A DNA stretch of 64,000 bases from an uncultured Oscillospiraceae bacterium (GTDB lineage: Bacteria > Bacillota > Clostridia > Oscillospirales > Oscillospiraceae): NCBI GenBank assembly GCA_934646005.1, contig CAKUED010000013.1:1-64000 (forward strand), written 5' to 3'. The position numbers and the translations under genes were made by a program. Below the pieces are notes generated by a model. It did not search any database. It was not told where the DNA came from and saw only the letters and a program-made list of their open reading frames with translations. Numbering within the stretch: the stretch's first letter is position 1; each line of letters begins with the position of its first letter. Below, piece after piece: positions 24,973 to 35,374 of this stretch.

Positions 24973-27732
24973 ATGGGACTGTTTACAAAAATGTTCGGCA
25001 CACGCTCGGAGCGCGAGGTCAAAAAGCTCACGCCGCAGGTGGATGCCGTGATGGCACTGGAGGACGAGTATCGGAAGCTCACCGACGAGCAGCTCAAGGA
25101 TAAAACGCGGCAGTTCAAGGAGCGGCTGGCAAACGGCGAGACGCTCGACCAGCTCCTGCCGGAGGCGTTCGCCACCGTGCGCGAGGCGGCGGACCGCGTG
25201 CTCGGGATGCGCCCGTACCGCGTGCAGGTCATCGGCGGCATCATCCTGCATCAGGGGCGTATCGCCGAAATGAAGACCGGCGAGGGCAAAACGCTCGTGG
25301 CGATCCTGCCGGCGTATCTCAACGCACTGACGGGCAAGGGCGTGCACATCGTCACCGTCAACGACTACCTCGCCAAGCGCGACTCGGAGTGGATGGGAAA
25401 AGTTTACCGCTTCCTGGGGCTGTCGGTGGGACTGATCATCCACGATCTGCTGCCCGAGCAGCGCCGCGCGGCGTATGCCGCCGACGTGACCTACGGCACG
25501 AACAACGAGCTGGGCTTTGACTACCTGCGCGACAATATGGCGATCTACAAGCAGGAGATGGTCCAGCGCGAGCATAATTTCGTCATCGTGGACGAGGTGG
25601 ACTCCATCCTCATCGACGAGGCGCGCACGCCGCTCATCATCTCCGGCAAGGGCGAGGAATCGTCGAAGCTCTATGAAATGGCGGACTATTTCGTCTCGCG
25701 GCTGAAAAAGCAGGTGTTCGCCAGCACCGACGATAAGGAGCTGCAGGATCAGTACGACTGCGATTACATCGTGGTGGAGAAGGAGCGCACCGTCTCACTC
25801 ACGCAGACCGGCATCCGCAAGGCGGAGGAATTTTTCCATGTGGAAAACCTCGCCGACGCCGAAAACGCCACGCTTTCGCACCACCTCAATCAGGCGATGA
25901 AGGCGCGCGGGCTGATGAAGCGCGATATTGACTACGTCGTCAAGGACGGGCAGGTCATCATCGTGGACGAGTACACGGGCCGCCTGATGTACGGCAGACG
26001 CTATAACGAGGGTCTGCATCAGGCAATTGAAGCCAAAGAGGGCGTGCAGGTCGCCAGCGAAAATAAGACGCTCGCCACCATCACGTTCCAGAATTTCTTT
26101 AGACTTTACGCCAAGCTCTCCGGCATGACCGGCACGGCGCTCACGGAGGAGGAGGAGTTCTCCGGCATTTACGATCTGGACGTCGTGGAGATCCCCACGA
26201 ACCGCCCCGTCATCCGAAAGGACGACCCGGACGTGGTGTATAAGACCGAGGCGGCAAAATTCCGCGCCGTTGTGCGGCAGGTGCGCGAGTGCCACGAGCG
26301 CAAGCAGCCCGTGCTGGTGGGCACGATCTCCATCGAAAAATCCGAGCTGGTGTCGCAGATGCTCAAAAAAGAGGGCATCGCGCACAACGTCCTCAACGCG
26401 AAGCACCATGAAAAGGAAGCCGAGATCATCGCGCAGGCGGGTCATCTCGGCGCGGTGACGATCGCCACGAACATGGCGGGACGCGGCACGGACATCATGC
26501 TCGGCGGCAACGCCGAATTTATGGCGAAAAACGACCTGCGTAAGCAGGGCATGGCGGAGGAGCTGATCGTGGAGTCGAACTCGTTCGCCGAGACGGACGA
26601 TCCCGACATCCTCGCCGCCCGTGCGGCGTATAACGAAGCCTACGCCCGCTACAAAAAAGAGGCGGACGCGCAGGCGGACCTCGTGCGCGCGGCAGGGGGA
26701 CTCTTCATCGTGGGCACGGAGCGGCACGAGTCGCGCCGGATCGACAATCAGCTCCGCGGACGCGCCGGACGTCAGGGAGACCCCGGTGAGACGCGCTTTT
26801 TCCTCTCGCTTCAGGACGATGTGATGCGGCTGTTCGGCTCGGAGCGGGTGCAGAATATGATGGAGGCGCTCGGCATCGACGAGGACACGCCCATCGACGC
26901 AAAAATTCTCTCCGGCGCGATCGAAAACGCGCAGAAGACCGTGGAGAGCCGCAACTATCAGGCGCGTAAAAACGTGCTGGAATACGACGACGTGATGAAC
27001 GTCCAGCGGAAGATCATCTACGAGCAGCGCCGTCAGGTGCTTGACGGCGAGGACCTGCGCGGGAACATCCAGTCGATGGTGCGCTTTGTGGCGGAGCGGG
27101 CGCTGCACGCCGCCTTTGGCGAGCAGCATCATCTGGACAGCGAACAGTTTGGCGACCTTGTGCGCCAGTTTGAGGGCGTTTATTTCCCGCAGGGCGCGTG
27201 GGTCGAGTCGGCGGAAGCGCTCGAGTCCATGACGGACAAAGCGGCGGAGGAAAAGCTGCTGGCGCTGCTGAACCGCAGCTATGAAAAGCGCGAGGAGCAG
27301 TACGGCGAGGCGGTCATGCGCGAGGTCGAGCGCATCATCACGCTGCGCGTGGTGGACGAGTACTGGATGGATCACATCGACGCGATGGACGATCTGCGGC
27401 AGGGCATCGGTCTGCGCGCCTACGCGCAGTCGAACCCCGTGGTGGAGTATAAGCGCGAAGGCTTTGCCATGTTCGAGGCGATGACGAACGCCATCAAGGA
27501 GGAGATCGTCCGGCGGCTGTATACCTTCCGCCTCAAGACGAACGAAGAGGTCAAGCGCCAGCGCGTCGCCAGAGTCACGGGCGAGGGAGGCGGCGGCGAC
27601 AAGACCGTGCGCCGTCAGCCGGTGGTCAAAAAGATCAAGGTCGGTCCGAACGACCCGTGTCCGTGCGGCAGCGGCAAGAAGTACAAAAAATGCTGCCGCG
27701 ATAAGGACCTCGCGGCAGGCAAGACGCAATAA
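24973..27732 (+). CDS. secA: Preprotein translocase ATPase SecA
   Basis: The 919-aa motor drives proteins through SecYEG. Recognisable in order: [20 protein letters not shown], Walker [13 protein letters not shown] (about 98-109), [31 protein letters not shown], Walker [17 protein letters not shown] (about 208-223), [29 protein letters not shown] (motif VI region), [21 protein letters not shown], and the C-terminal SecB/lipid zinc knuckle [13 protein letters not shown] (about 896-908). It is a full-length canonical SecA, with no sign of a second, accessory type. YfiH-family gene follows after 25 nt. Confidence 0.98.
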   Translation: MGLFTKMFGTRSEREVKKLTPQVDAVMALEDEYRKLTDEQLKDKTRQFKERLANGETLDQLLPEAFATVREAADRVLGMRPYRVQVIGGIILHQGRIAEMKTGEGKTLVAILPAYLNALTGKGVHIVTVNDYLAKRDSEWMGKVYRFLGLSVGLIIHDLLPEQRRAAYAADVTYGTNNELGFDYLRDNMAIYKQEMVQREHNFVIVDEVDSILIDEARTPLIISGKGEESSKLYEMADYFVSRLKKQVFASTDDKELQDQYDCDYIVVEKERTVSLTQTGIRKAEEFFHVENLADAENATLSHHLNQAMKARGLMKRDIDYVVKDGQVIIVDEYTGRLMYGRRYNEGLHQAIEAKEGVQVASENKTLATITFQNFFRLYAKLSGMTGTALTEEEEFSGIYDLDVVEIPTNRPVIRKDDPDVVYKTEAAKFRAVVRQVRECHERKQPVLVGTISIEKSELVSQMLKKEGIAHNVLNAKHHEKEAEIIAQAGHLGAVTIATNMAGRGTDIMLGGNAEFMAKNDLRKQGMAEELIVESNSFAETDDPDILAARAAYNEAYARYKKEADAQADLVRAAGGLFIVGTERHESRRIDNQLRGRAGRQGDPGETRFFLSLQDDVMRLFGSERVQNMMEALGIDEDTPIDAKILSGAIENAQKTVESRNYQARKNVLEYDDVMNVQRKIIYEQRRQVLDGEDLRGNIQSMVRFVAERALHAAFGEQHHLDSEQFGDLVRQFEGVYFPQGAWVESAEALESMTDKAAEEKLLALLNRSYEKREEQYGEAVMREVERIITLRVVDEYWMDHIDAMDDLRQGIGLRAYAQSNPVVEYKREGFAMFEAMTNAIKEEIVRRLYTFRLKTNEEVKRQRVARVTGEGGGGDKTVRRQPVVKKIKVGPNDPCPCGSGKKYKKCCRDKDLAAGKTQ

Positions 27733-27757
27733 AACGACGGAATAAAAAGGAGCTGCC

Positions 27758-28546
27758 ATGTTTCACGTTGTGCGCCGGGATGCGCTGGAATATCTGACCG
27801 CCGACGCGCTTGCGGGAAGCGTCCACTGCTTTTCCACGCGCTTCGGCGGCGTGAGCGAGGACGTGCTTGCGAGTCTGAACCTCGGCACGCACCGGGGAGA
27901 CAGCCCCGAAAATGTGCGCAAAAACTATGAAATTCTGGGCAGCGCCGTCGGCTTTTTGCCGGAGCAGACCGTCTTTACCAGGCAGCAGCACACCGCGATC
28001 GTCGCACCCGCGACGCGCGCGGACTGCGGCACGGGGTTGCTGCGCGAGCGCGAGGATGTGTGTGACGCGCTGGTGACGAACGAGCCGGGCGTGGCGCTCG
28101 TGTGCTTCGCCGCCGACTGCACGCCCGTGCTGCTCTATGACCCCGTGGCGCGCGCCGTGGGCGCGGCGCACTCCGGCTGGCGCGGCACGGCGCAGGGCAT
28201 TGCTGCCCGCACGGTGGAAGAAATGCAGCGCCTGTACGGCTGCAAGCCGGAAAATATTCGCGCGGCGATCGGTCCGTCCATCGGGCAGTGCTGCTTTGAG
28301 ACGGACGGGGATGTGCCGGAGGCGATGCGCGCCGCGCTCGGCGCGGCGGCAGAGCCGTTTATCGAGCGCCGGGGTGAAAAATTTTTTGTAGATAACAAAG
28401 GTCTGTGCGCGCTGTGGCTGCAAAACTGCGGCGTTACCCAGATCGACGTGAGCTGTGACTGCACCAAGTGCCAGCCGCAGCGCTTCTGGTCGCACCGTGT
28501 GACCGGCGGCGCGCGCGGCTCGCTCGCGGCAGTCATCATGCTCTGA
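27758..28546 (+). CDS. pgeF: YfiH/PgeF-family multicopper-oxidase-fold protein (purine nucleoside phosphorylase/peptidoglycan editing factor)
   Basis: The 262-aa protein has the family zinc/copper site: TRQQHTAIV (His), ADCTPVLLYDPVARAVGAAHSGWRGTAQGI (Asp-Cys and His; about 125-155) and GPSIGQCCFE. Members are reported to act on purine nucleosides (phosphorolysis, adenosine deamination) and, in E. coli, to prevent misincorporation of amino acids into peptidoglycan. It probably shares a transcript with secA. AAAGGAGC precedes the ATG. Confidence 0.92.
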   Translation: MFHVVRRDALEYLTADALAGSVHCFSTRFGGVSEDVLASLNLGTHRGDSPENVRKNYEILGSAVGFLPEQTVFTRQQHTAIVAPATRADCGTGLLREREDVCDALVTNEPGVALVCFAADCTPVLLYDPVARAVGAAHSGWRGTAQGIAARTVEEMQRLYGCKPENIRAAIGPSIGQCCFETDGDVPEAMRAALGAAAEPFIERRGEKFFVDNKGLCALWLQNCGVTQIDVSCDCTKCQPQRFWSHRVTGGARGSLAAVIML

Positions 28547-28560
28547 ATGTGGGAGGAATT

Positions 28561-30180
28561 ATGAAACGAGTCATCGCGCTGCTGCTGGCGGCGGCTTTGC
28601 TGGCGGCGCTCTGCGGCTGCACCGCCGAGCGGATGCAGTCTGTGCGCGAGCTGTTCGGCATCGGCGAACAGACGGTGGAGGAGGACACGCCCGCGCAGGA
28701 CGAGACCGCGCAGCCGTCGGCGCAGACCGCGCCCGTGAGCACGGACGAGGACGCGCAGAGCGCGTTCGGTTTGGGCTATCAGACGCAGTTCGGGCTGCAC
28801 CCGTATACCTGCACGAGCCTGAATAACCGCGCGATTTTGTCGTTCCTCTATGAGAGCCTGTTTGTGGTGGACGGCAGCTTCCGCGCCCAGCCCGTGCTGG
28901 CGGAGAGCTGGAGCGTTTCGGACGACGGCATGACCACCACCATCACGCTCCGCTCCGGCGTCAAATTCCACAACGGCAGGACGCTGCGCGCGCAGGACGC
29001 GGCGTATTCACTTAGAAGCGCGGCGGGCAGCGACTATTACGGCGACCGGCTGCGAAACGTGACCTCCATCACGGCGAGCGACACGCGCACGCTCGTGCTC
29101 ACAACGCTTGTGAGCTATGAGTGCCTGCCGCTGCTGCTGGATATTCCCATCATCCCCGAAAATACGGCAGACAGTGCCGTCCCGCCGGGGACAGGACCGT
29201 ATGAGTATACCTCCGCCGCGCGCCTGTCGCGCTTTTCGGACTGGTGGCAGGACACGGCGCTGACCGACGCGCCGTATATCACGCTCCATGCCGCCGAGAC
29301 GAGCGTGGACGTGCGCGACCAGTTTGAGTACGCCAACGTGAACCTCGTGCTGACCGACCCCAATTCCACCGCCTACGCCAGCTTCCACAACGACTATGAG
29401 CTCTGGACGGCGAACACCACGGTCATGCAGTACATCGGCTACAATATCACCAACAAGGTCTTTTCCAACTACGGTCTGCGCTCGTCGATCACCTACGCCA
29501 TCGACCGCGAGACGATCGTCACGGAGCTGGCGGGGGGCTTTGCCCTGCCCGCGACGCTGCCAGCATCGCCGCTCGCGGAGCAGTACGACGTGCGGCTGGC
29601 GAACAGCTTTGACTACAGCCAGTCGGACTTCGAGGCGCATCTGGAGAGCGCCAGCGTGGAGGATATGGACGGCGACGGCGTGCTCGATCTGTATGTCGCG
29701 TCGCTGGGCTATGCCATCCCCGTGGAGGGGACGATGATCGTCTGCGCGGGCAGCTATCAGCGCGTGCAGACCGCGCAGCGCGTCGTGGACGCGCTCAATT
29801 CCCGCGGCTTTAAGCTCACGCTTCAGACGCTCGACGAGGCGGAGTACCGCTCGGCGCTGCAAAACGGCAATTTTGACCTCTATTTCGGCGAGGTGCGGCT
29901 GTCTGCCAATTTTGACCTCACGCCGTTTTTCTCGATCTACGGCTCGCTCAATTTCGGGGGGCTTTCGGACTCGACGATGCTGAACCTCTGCGAGCTGGCG
30001 CTGACGAACAACGGCAACGCCTACAGCCTGCACAAGCGCGTCTGTGAGCGCGGCTACATCACGCCCGTGCTCTTTAAGGTGGACGCGCTGTACACAACGC
30101 GCGGCATGGTGGCAGACCCCACGCAGTACCTCGACTGGTACATCCCGCCGATCGCGTCCGGCGAAGAAACGGAGGGCTGA
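28561..30180 (+). CDS. ABC transporter substrate-binding lipoprotein, family 5 (oligopeptide/nickel type)
   Basis: The 539-aa precursor starts at 28561 behind GGGAGGAA. The signal LLLAAALLAALCGC is a lipobox with Cys near residue 20, followed by an acidic linker (EEDTPAQDETAQPSAQ). The mature part has the family 5 pattern: LESLFVVDG-like start, AESWSVSDDGMTTTITLRSGVKFHNGR, DAAYSLRSA, PIIPENTADSAVPPGTGPYEY, and a C-terminal DLYFGEVRLSANFDLTPFFS. No permease or ATPase genes are adjacent, so it is an orphan binding protein that may serve a distant transporter or act as a surface receptor. It is followed after 2 nt by a CapA-like gene. Confidence 0.88.
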   Translation: MKRVIALLLAAALLAALCGCTAERMQSVRELFGIGEQTVEEDTPAQDETAQPSAQTAPVSTDEDAQSAFGLGYQTQFGLHPYTCTSLNNRAILSFLYESLFVVDGSFRAQPVLAESWSVSDDGMTTTITLRSGVKFHNGRTLRAQDAAYSLRSAAGSDYYGDRLRNVTSITASDTRTLVLTTLVSYECLPLLLDIPIIPENTADSAVPPGTGPYEYTSAARLSRFSDWWQDTALTDAPYITLHAAETSVDVRDQFEYANVNLVLTDPNSTAYASFHNDYELWTANTTVMQYIGYNITNKVFSNYGLRSSITYAIDRETIVTELAGGFALPATLPASPLAEQYDVRLANSFDYSQSDFEAHLESASVEDMDGDGVLDLYVASLGYAIPVEGTMIVCAGSYQRVQTAQRVVDALNSRGFKLTLQTLDEAEYRSALQNGNFDLYFGEVRLSANFDLTPFFSIYGSLNFGGLSDSTMLNLCELALTNNGNAYSLHKRVCERGYITPVLFKVDALYTTRGMVADPTQYLDWYIPPIASGEETEG

Positions 30181-30182
30181 CC

Positions 30183-31463
30183 ATGCGGGGAAGATTTCAA
30201 GAGCCGCGCCGCCATATCAGCTTGCGGACGGTTTTGATCGCACTGGGCGTGCTCGTCCTGGCGGCGGCAGCGTTCGGCGTCTGGAAATTCACGCGCCCAG
30301 CGCCGCTGCCGGAGATCGCCGTGCCGGTGATGCAGAGCCAGCCGGTCGAGACCCCGGCGCAGCCGGAGGCGCAAGCGCCGTCCGAGACGCCGGAAGCGCC
30401 CGCCGCGCGCGAGCTGGAGGCGGACGTTGTGGAGCAGACGCCGCCTGAGCCTGCCGGGCAGTCGCTGCGGCTGATGGCGGTGGGCGACGATCTTATCCAC
30501 AACTCAATCTACTGGTCGGCGGAGCTGCCGGACGGCAGCTATGATTTTACACCGTTTTATCAGGACATCGCGCCGGTCGTCGCGGACTATGACCTCGCCT
30601 GCATCCAGCAGGAGACGATTTTTGTAAACGACCCCGCGCTCTATGACAATTATCCGCGCTTTGCCTCGCCCACAGCGGTCGGCGACGCGCTGGCGCAGGC
30701 GGGCTTCAACGTCGTGACGATGGCGGGCAACCACTGCTACGACAAGGGCATGACGGGCATCACCGACACGCTCACGTTCTGGCGCGAGCAGCACCCGGAG
30801 GTCACGGTGCTCGGCATCCACGACTCGCAGGAGGACGCGGACACCGTCCGCGTCGTGGAGCAGAACGGGCTGCGCGTGGCGCTGCTCGACTACACCTACG
30901 GCGTGAATTACGAAAAACCGGAAAACGATTGGACGGTCGATTTCCTCGACCGCGACAAGGCCGCGCGCGATCTGGAAAACGCCCGCGCGCAGGCGGATTT
31001 TGTGATCGTGTTCGCCCACTGGGGCGAGGAGGGCGAGTTCTCGCCGAACGACTACCAGCGCGATTGGGCGGAATTTTTTGCTGCGCAGAACGTGGACGCC
31101 GTCATCGGCGGGCATCCGCACGTTTTGCAGCCGATGCAGACGCTGACGCGCGCGGACGGAAAGCCGATGCCGGTGTATTACTCGCTCGGCAATTTCCTCT
31201 CGCACCAGATGAGCGCCGAGCAGATGCTCGGCGGCATGGCGAGCCTGCGCCTCGTGAAGGACGACGCGGGCACGCGCGTGGAGGACGCGGAGCTGCTGCC
31301 GACGGTCACCGTCATCACGCACAAAGACACCGGCTGGTGGAGCTACCGCCCCATGCTGCTGGAAAACTACACCGACGAGCTTGCCGCGCAGCACCGCCTC
31401 CCCGAGGCAACGCCGGACTATTTGTGGGATCTGTTTAACCAGATCACCGGCAAAGAGGAATAA
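30183..31463 (+). CDS. CapA/poly-gamma-glutamate synthesis family metallophosphatase-like protein
   Basis: The 426-aa protein has an N-terminal membrane anchor (TVLIALGVLVLAAAAFGVWKF, residues ~17-37) and a Pro/Glu/Ala-rich linker (to about 90). The CapA domain follows: RLMAVGDDLIHNSIYW, LACIQQETIF, DALAQAGFNVVTMAGNHCYDKG, IVFAHWGEEGEFSPND and DAVIGGHPHVLQPM. The GDxxxH, GNH and GHxH motifs are those of calcineurin-like metal sites. Family members are tied to poly-gamma-glutamate capsule export but most, like this one, lack capBC neighbours and have unknown function. Extracellular side of the membrane. Confidence 0.88.
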   Translation: MRGRFQEPRRHISLRTVLIALGVLVLAAAAFGVWKFTRPAPLPEIAVPVMQSQPVETPAQPEAQAPSETPEAPAARELEADVVEQTPPEPAGQSLRLMAVGDDLIHNSIYWSAELPDGSYDFTPFYQDIAPVVADYDLACIQQETIFVNDPALYDNYPRFASPTAVGDALAQAGFNVVTMAGNHCYDKGMTGITDTLTFWREQHPEVTVLGIHDSQEDADTVRVVEQNGLRVALLDYTYGVNYEKPENDWTVDFLDRDKAARDLENARAQADFVIVFAHWGEEGEFSPNDYQRDWAEFFAAQNVDAVIGGHPHVLQPMQTLTRADGKPMPVYYSLGNFLSHQMSAEQMLGGMASLRLVKDDAGTRVEDAELLPTVTVITHKDTGWWSYRPMLLENYTDELAAQHRLPEATPDYLWDLFNQITGKEE

Positions 31464-31465
31464 AA

Positions 31466-31500
31466 ACCGCCCCGCTCCAAACGGAACGGGGTGATTTTTT
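31466..31500 (+). terminator. Terminator after the CapA-like gene
   Basis: CCGCCCCGCTCC and GGAACGGGGTGA form an imperfect stem followed by TTTTTT. Confidence 0.75.
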
Positions 31501-31543
31501 AATGAATATTGAATGATGAATCATGAAAAATGAATAATATTGC

Positions 31544-32028
31544 ATAGGGGCGGGGTTCTACCCCGCCCGCGCAGGACGCACGGGCAAATTTGCACAACAG
31601 ATGGCGAATACGAAAAATGTCCGTAGGGGTCGATGCCCATCTTCGGCGCTAAGAGCCGCGCTGCGCGCGGTTGCGCCTCGAAACTAGCCTGCGGGCGTCG
31701 CATCGACCCGGCGGTGCGCAATCGCAAAATTGCACGATGTTCGGCGAAAACGTAAAACGTCCTGTAGGGGCGGACGACCCTGTCCGCCCGTGGGGCAATC
31801 TCGGGTTTGTTGCAACGTATCGTAAAAACGAACGTGTCCCCATGCGGGTCGATGTGGGCATCGACCCCTACAAATATTGTACGATTTCGCATTGGTGCGT
31901 TCGTTTTTTGCGGGTGCATCCTGCCGGGCGGACAGGGTCGTCCGCCCCTACAGGTGTGTTTGCATTTGCATTGGTGTATTCAAATTTGCATTATTGTACC
32001 GCCGGGAGGGGCAGAGCCCCTCCCCTAC
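31544..32028. repeat. Composite palindromic array 4 (A-B-C / B'-C'-A'), B unit with expanded loop
   Basis: A from about 31544, B from about 31622, C about 31763-31790, B' about 31846-31872, C' about 31921-31950, A' about 32002-32028. The B hairpin (GTAGGGGTCGATGCC...GCATCGACCCGG) contains about 60 extra nt (CTTCGGCGCTAAGAGCCGCG and on) in its loop. Gene-free otherwise. Confidence 0.85.
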
Positions 32029-32079
32029 GCAATCGAGGCGGTTTTTGCACGGTCGCATTGGTGCGTGCAGAATAAAAAA

Positions 32080-32110
32080 CGCGCCCCGTTCCGAATGGAA
32101 CGGGGCGGTC
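32080..32110. terminator. Terminator of tpiA
   Basis: CGCCCCGTTCC/GGAACGGGGCG around GAAT. On the minus strand it ends in GCGTTTTTTATT, downstream of the tpiA stop. Confidence 0.8.
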
Positions 32111-32120
32111 GTTATTTTGC

Positions 32121-32897
32121 TTATGCCGTCGGCTGATTAGCTGCCTCGATGATCTTGACGAACTTTTCGGGCACGAGGGACGCGCCGCCGATGAGGCCGC
32201 CGTCGATGTCCGGCTGCGCCAGCAGATCAAACGCGTTCTTCTCGTTCATAGAGCCGCCGTAGAGGATGGAGATGGCGCGGGAGACCTTGGCACCGTACAG
32301 CTTGCGCACCACGGCGCGGATGTTCTCGCAGACCTCCTCCGCCTGCTCCGGCGTGGCGGTCTTGCCCGTGCCGATCGCCCAGATGGGCTCATAGGCGATG
32401 ATGATCTTGCGGATCTTGTCCTCGCCCACGCCGCACAGACCGGCCTTGATCTGCATGGTGATCCACTCGGTGGTGATGCCCGTCTCGCGCTGCTCGAGGC
32501 TTTCGCCCACGCAGAGGATGGGGGACAGACCGTTTTCCAGCGCCGCAAGGACCTTGGCGTTCACGTCGGCGTCCGTCTCGCCCATGGCGCGGCGCTCGGA
32601 GTGACCGAGGATGACGTACTTGCAGCCCGCGTCCACGAGCATATTCGCGGCGATCTCGCCGGTGTAAGCGCCGGAGGCGTTGGCGTTGCAGTTTTCAGCG
32701 CCGATGCCCACGCGCGTCTCGCGCATGGCGCGCACGGCGGCGGGGATGCACACGGCGGGCACGCACAGCGCCACGTCGCACCAGCGGCCCTTGGGCATGA
32801 TGGTCTTAAATTCGGTCATAAACGCCTTGGTTTCCGACGGCGTCTTGTTCATCTTCCAGTTGCCGGCGATGACAGTCTTGCGATATTTTCTGTTCAT
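32121..32897 (-). CDS. tpiA: Triosephosphate isomerase
   Basis: The 258-aa glycolytic enzyme interconverts DHAP and glyceraldehyde-3-phosphate. Catalytic and binding motifs: AGNWKMNKT (Asn and Lys, residues ~11-19), ILGHSERR (electrophilic His, about 97), IAYEPIWAIGTGKTA (catalytic Glu and flexible loop 6, about 166-180) and ILYGGSMNEKN. Length is normal (about 250 aa). In many Firmicutes it is next to pgk; here pgk lies upstream on the same strand but 500 nt of repeats separate them. Confidence 0.98.
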   Translation of the reverse strand: MNRKYRKTVIAGNWKMNKTPSETKAFMTEFKTIMPKGRWCDVALCVPAVCIPAAVRAMRETRVGIGAENCNANASGAYTGEIAANMLVDAGCKYVILGHSERRAMGETDADVNAKVLAALENGLSPILCVGESLEQRETGITTEWITMQIKAGLCGVGEDKIRKIIIAYEPIWAIGTGKTATPEQAEEVCENIRAVVRKLYGAKVSRAISILYGGSMNEKNAFDLLAQPDIDGGLIGGASLVPEKFVKIIEAANQPTA

Positions 32898-32947
32898 GAT
32901 TTTCTCTGCTCCTAATGAATATGGTTTTCCAATTTCCTGTGAAATGC

Positions 32948-33390
32948 CTTCCCCATGTGGGGAAGGTGGCGAACGAAGTGAGCCGGATGAGGAGAAGGGT
33001 GGTACGTTTTGAGATGTTCTGCGTTTGCACCATCCAAAGCCTCCCTTGTGTAAAGGGAGGTGGCACGGCGAAGCCGTGACGAAAGGATTGTGCAGTAGGG
33101 AGTTGCCAATTTGAATGTACCAATGCGAACACGAACAGTTTTACGAGTTCGCCGGGGTACATTCGGTCTTGTAAGTGCATTCTGCGCAATCCCTCAGTCG
33201 CCTTCGGCGACAGCTCCCTTTACACAAGGGAGCCTTACGAAGGCGCGCATCGTTCGTGCACTCAAAACGCGTGACAGCTCAAAAACAAGGACGCTTCCCC
33301 TCATCAGTCACCTTCGGTGACAGCTATCCCTACCCCCTTTGTCCCTTCGGGACATTTCCCCCTGATAGGGGGAATCTGCCCCCCGAGGGG
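32948..33390. repeat. D-type nested palindromic repeats between pgk and tpiA
   Basis: Units include GCCTTCCCCATGTGGGGAAG near 32948, AAGCCTCCCTTGTGTAAAGG near 33040, GGCACGGCGAAGCCGTGACG near 33062, their inverted partners TCAGTCGCCTTCGGCGACAG near 33193 and TCCCTTTACACAAGGGAGCC near 33214, and a final TCACCTTCGGTGACAGC plus CCCCTGATAGGGGG near 33360. Frames that cross it are repeat translations. No gene seen in 32898-33401. Confidence 0.8.
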
Positions 33391-33401
33391 AAGCCTTAGA
33401 G

Positions 33402-34601
33402 TTACTTATCCTGCAAGCAAGCAATGCCCGGCAGTTCCAGACCTTCCAGGAACTCCAGGGACGCGCCGCCGCCGGTGGAGATGTGCGTGATCTTATCGGC
33501 AAAGCCGAGCTGCTCGCACGCCGCCGCGGAGTCGCCGCCGCCGACGATGGTGATGGCGCTGGAATCCGCAAGCGCCTGCGCCACGGCGATCGTTCCCTTG
33601 GCAAGCGTCGGGTTCTCAAACACGCCCATAGGACCGTTCCACACGACCGTCTTGGCGCTCTTCACGGCGCTTGCGAACAGTTCGCGGGTCTTTTCGCCGA
33701 TGTCCATGCCCTCCATGTCGGCGGGGATGGCGGCAACGTCCACGGTGCTCACTTCGATGGGCGCGTCAATGGGGTCGGGGAAGGACGCGGCGATGACGGT
33801 ATCGACCGGCAGCAGGAGCTTCACGCCCTTTTCCTCCGCCTTCTTCATCATGTCCTTGCAATAATCGACCTTTTCCGCGTCAAACAGGGACTTGCCGATG
33901 CCGTAGCCCTTCGCGGCGAGGAAGGTGTATGCCATGCCGCCGCCGATGATGAGCGTATCGACCTTTTCCAGCAGATTGTTGATGACGTTCAGCTTGTCGG
34001 AGACCTTTGCGCCGCCGAGGATGGCGACGAACGGACGTTCGGGATCGGCAAGCGCCTTGCCCATCACGCCGATCTCCTTCTGGATGAGGTAGCCGCAGAC
34101 GGCGGGCAGATAGTCGGCGACGCCCGCGGTGGACGAATGGGCGCGGTGCGCCGTGCCGAACGCGTCGTTCACGAAAATGTCCGCCAGAGAGGCGAGCTTC
34201 TTCGACAGCTCAGGGTCGTTCTTCGTCTCGCCCTTTTCAAAGCGGGTGTTTTCCAGCAGCATGACCTCGCCGTCCTTGAGGGACGCGGCAAGGGACTGTG
34301 CGCTTTCGCCCACGACGTCCTGCGCCATCTTGACCGGCTGACCCAGCAGCTCGGACAGGCGGTCGGCGACGATCTTCAGCGACAGCTCGGGCTTGACCTC
34401 GCCCTTGGGCTTGCCCATGTGGGAGCAGAGGATGACGCGCGCGCCGTGCTTGACCAGATATTCGATGGTCGGCAGCGCGGCGACGATGCGCTTGTCGCTG
34501 GTGATGACGCCAGCCTTGGTGGGGACGTTGAAGTCGCAGCGGCAGAGCACGCGCTTGCCGTGAACGTCGATGTCTTCAATGGATTTTTTGTTGTAGTTCA
34601 T
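33402..34601 (-). CDS. pgk: Phosphoglycerate kinase
   Basis: The 399-aa enzyme makes ATP from 1,3-bisphosphoglycerate. The start is the ATG at 34601, right behind AAGGAGGGTCC; the frame extends upstream without a ribosome site. Motifs: [16 protein letters not shown] (substrate Asp/Asn/Arg), [46 protein letters not shown], and the C-terminal [13 protein letters not shown] and [13 protein letters not shown]. Its position 21 nt downstream of trmL suggests a trmL-pgk transcript. Confidence 0.98.
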   Translation of the reverse strand: MNYNKKSIEDIDVHGKRVLCRCDFNVPTKAGVITSDKRIVAALPTIEYLVKHGARVILCSHMGKPKGEVKPELSLKIVADRLSELLGQPVKMAQDVVGESAQSLAASLKDGEVMLLENTRFEKGETKNDPELSKKLASLADIFVNDAFGTAHRAHSSTAGVADYLPAVCGYLIQKEIGVMGKALADPERPFVAILGGAKVSDKLNVINNLLEKVDTLIIGGGMAYTFLAAKGYGIGKSLFDAEKVDYCKDMMKKAEEKGVKLLLPVDTVIAASFPDPIDAPIEVSTVDVAAIPADMEGMDIGEKTRELFASAVKSAKTVVWNGPMGVFENPTLAKGTIAVAQALADSSAITIVGGGDSAAACEQLGFADKITHISTGGGASLEFLEGLELPGIACLQDK

Positions 34602-34622
34602 AAGGACCCTCCTTAATGTCAA

Positions 34623-35108
34623 TTACCAGTTTACCATGCCGCCCTGCCCCAGCAGATGCGGAAAATCCTGCTGCCGCAGCGCCTCAAACACGCCCACGGC
34701 GACCGAATTGCTCAGATTCAGGCTCCGCGCCGCCGCGCGGATGGGGATGCGCACGCAATCATCAAAGTGCGCCGCCAGAAATTCCTCCGGCAGACCCTTC
34801 GTCTCCTTTCCGAAGAAGAGGAAGCAGCCGTCGGGATACGCTGCCTCGGCGTAGCTGTGCGGCGCTTTGGTGGAGAACAGACGCATGGTCCGCACATCGT
34901 TCCGGGCGAAAAAGTCGTCCAGGTTTTCGTACACGCGCACGTCCACCAGATGCCAGTAGTCCAGCCCCGCGCGCTTGACCGCCTTGTCCGAAATATCGAA
35001 GCCGAGCGGCTGAATCAGATGCAGTACGCTCCCGGTGGCGGCGCAGGTGCGGGCGATATTGCCGGTATTCGCCGGGATCTCCGGCTCGACCAGAACAATG
35101 TTGAGCAT
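34623..35108 (-). CDS. trmL: tRNA (cytidine/uridine(34)-2'-O)-methyltransferase (SPOUT)
   Basis: The 161-aa SPOUT enzyme methylates the wobble ribose of certain tRNA-Leu species using SAM. Start at 35108 (MLNIVLVEPEIPANTGNIAR) behind CCGGAGG. Knot motifs: LVEPEIPANTGNIARTCAAT (motif 1), FLFFGKETKGLPEE (motif 2) and IPIRAAARSLNLSNSVAVGVFEALRQ (motif 3). These are diagnostic of TrmL/CspR and the length is typical. It lies upstream of pgk on the same strand. Confidence 0.95.
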   Translation of the reverse strand: MLNIVLVEPEIPANTGNIARTCAATGSVLHLIQPLGFDISDKAVKRAGLDYWHLVDVRVYENLDDFFARNDVRTMRLFSTKAPHSYAEAAYPDGCFLFFGKETKGLPEEFLAAHFDDCVRIPIRAAARSLNLSNSVAVGVFEALRQQDFPHLLGQGGMVNW

Positions 35109-35374
35109 AGCAAGCCTCCGGGAAAAGCACATTTTTCGCCCGCCAATGCAAGCAAGCATATTCTATGACAAAACATCGTAGATTTCAACTGTTTTTAGAG
35201 TGAAAATGAAAAATTTTCACGATAAAATTTGTAATCCTTCACAAAAGAGATTTGAAATTTCCGATGGATTCGCAATGCCAAGAGCCTTCCCCGTGTGGGG
35301 AAGGTGGCAGCCGCAGGCTGACGGATGAGGAGAAGGGCTGTACGTTCTGAGCTGTTGCCACGTTTCGTCGTAAT
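35109..35374. repeat. AT-rich gap with one D-type hairpin
   Basis: About 150 nt of AT-rich DNA (35160-35275), then GAGCCTTCCCCGTGTGGGGA near 35280 and GGCAGCCGCAGGCTGACGGA near 35306. It is probably the upstream region of trmL; no clear promoter identified. Confidence 0.55.

Noticed and set aside
31521..32140. Several 70-134 codon frames across array 4, and similar ones in arrays 1-3 and 5
   Set aside because: All are repeat translations (peptides like GVDAHIDPYG and ADRVVRPY) present in several frames and copies.
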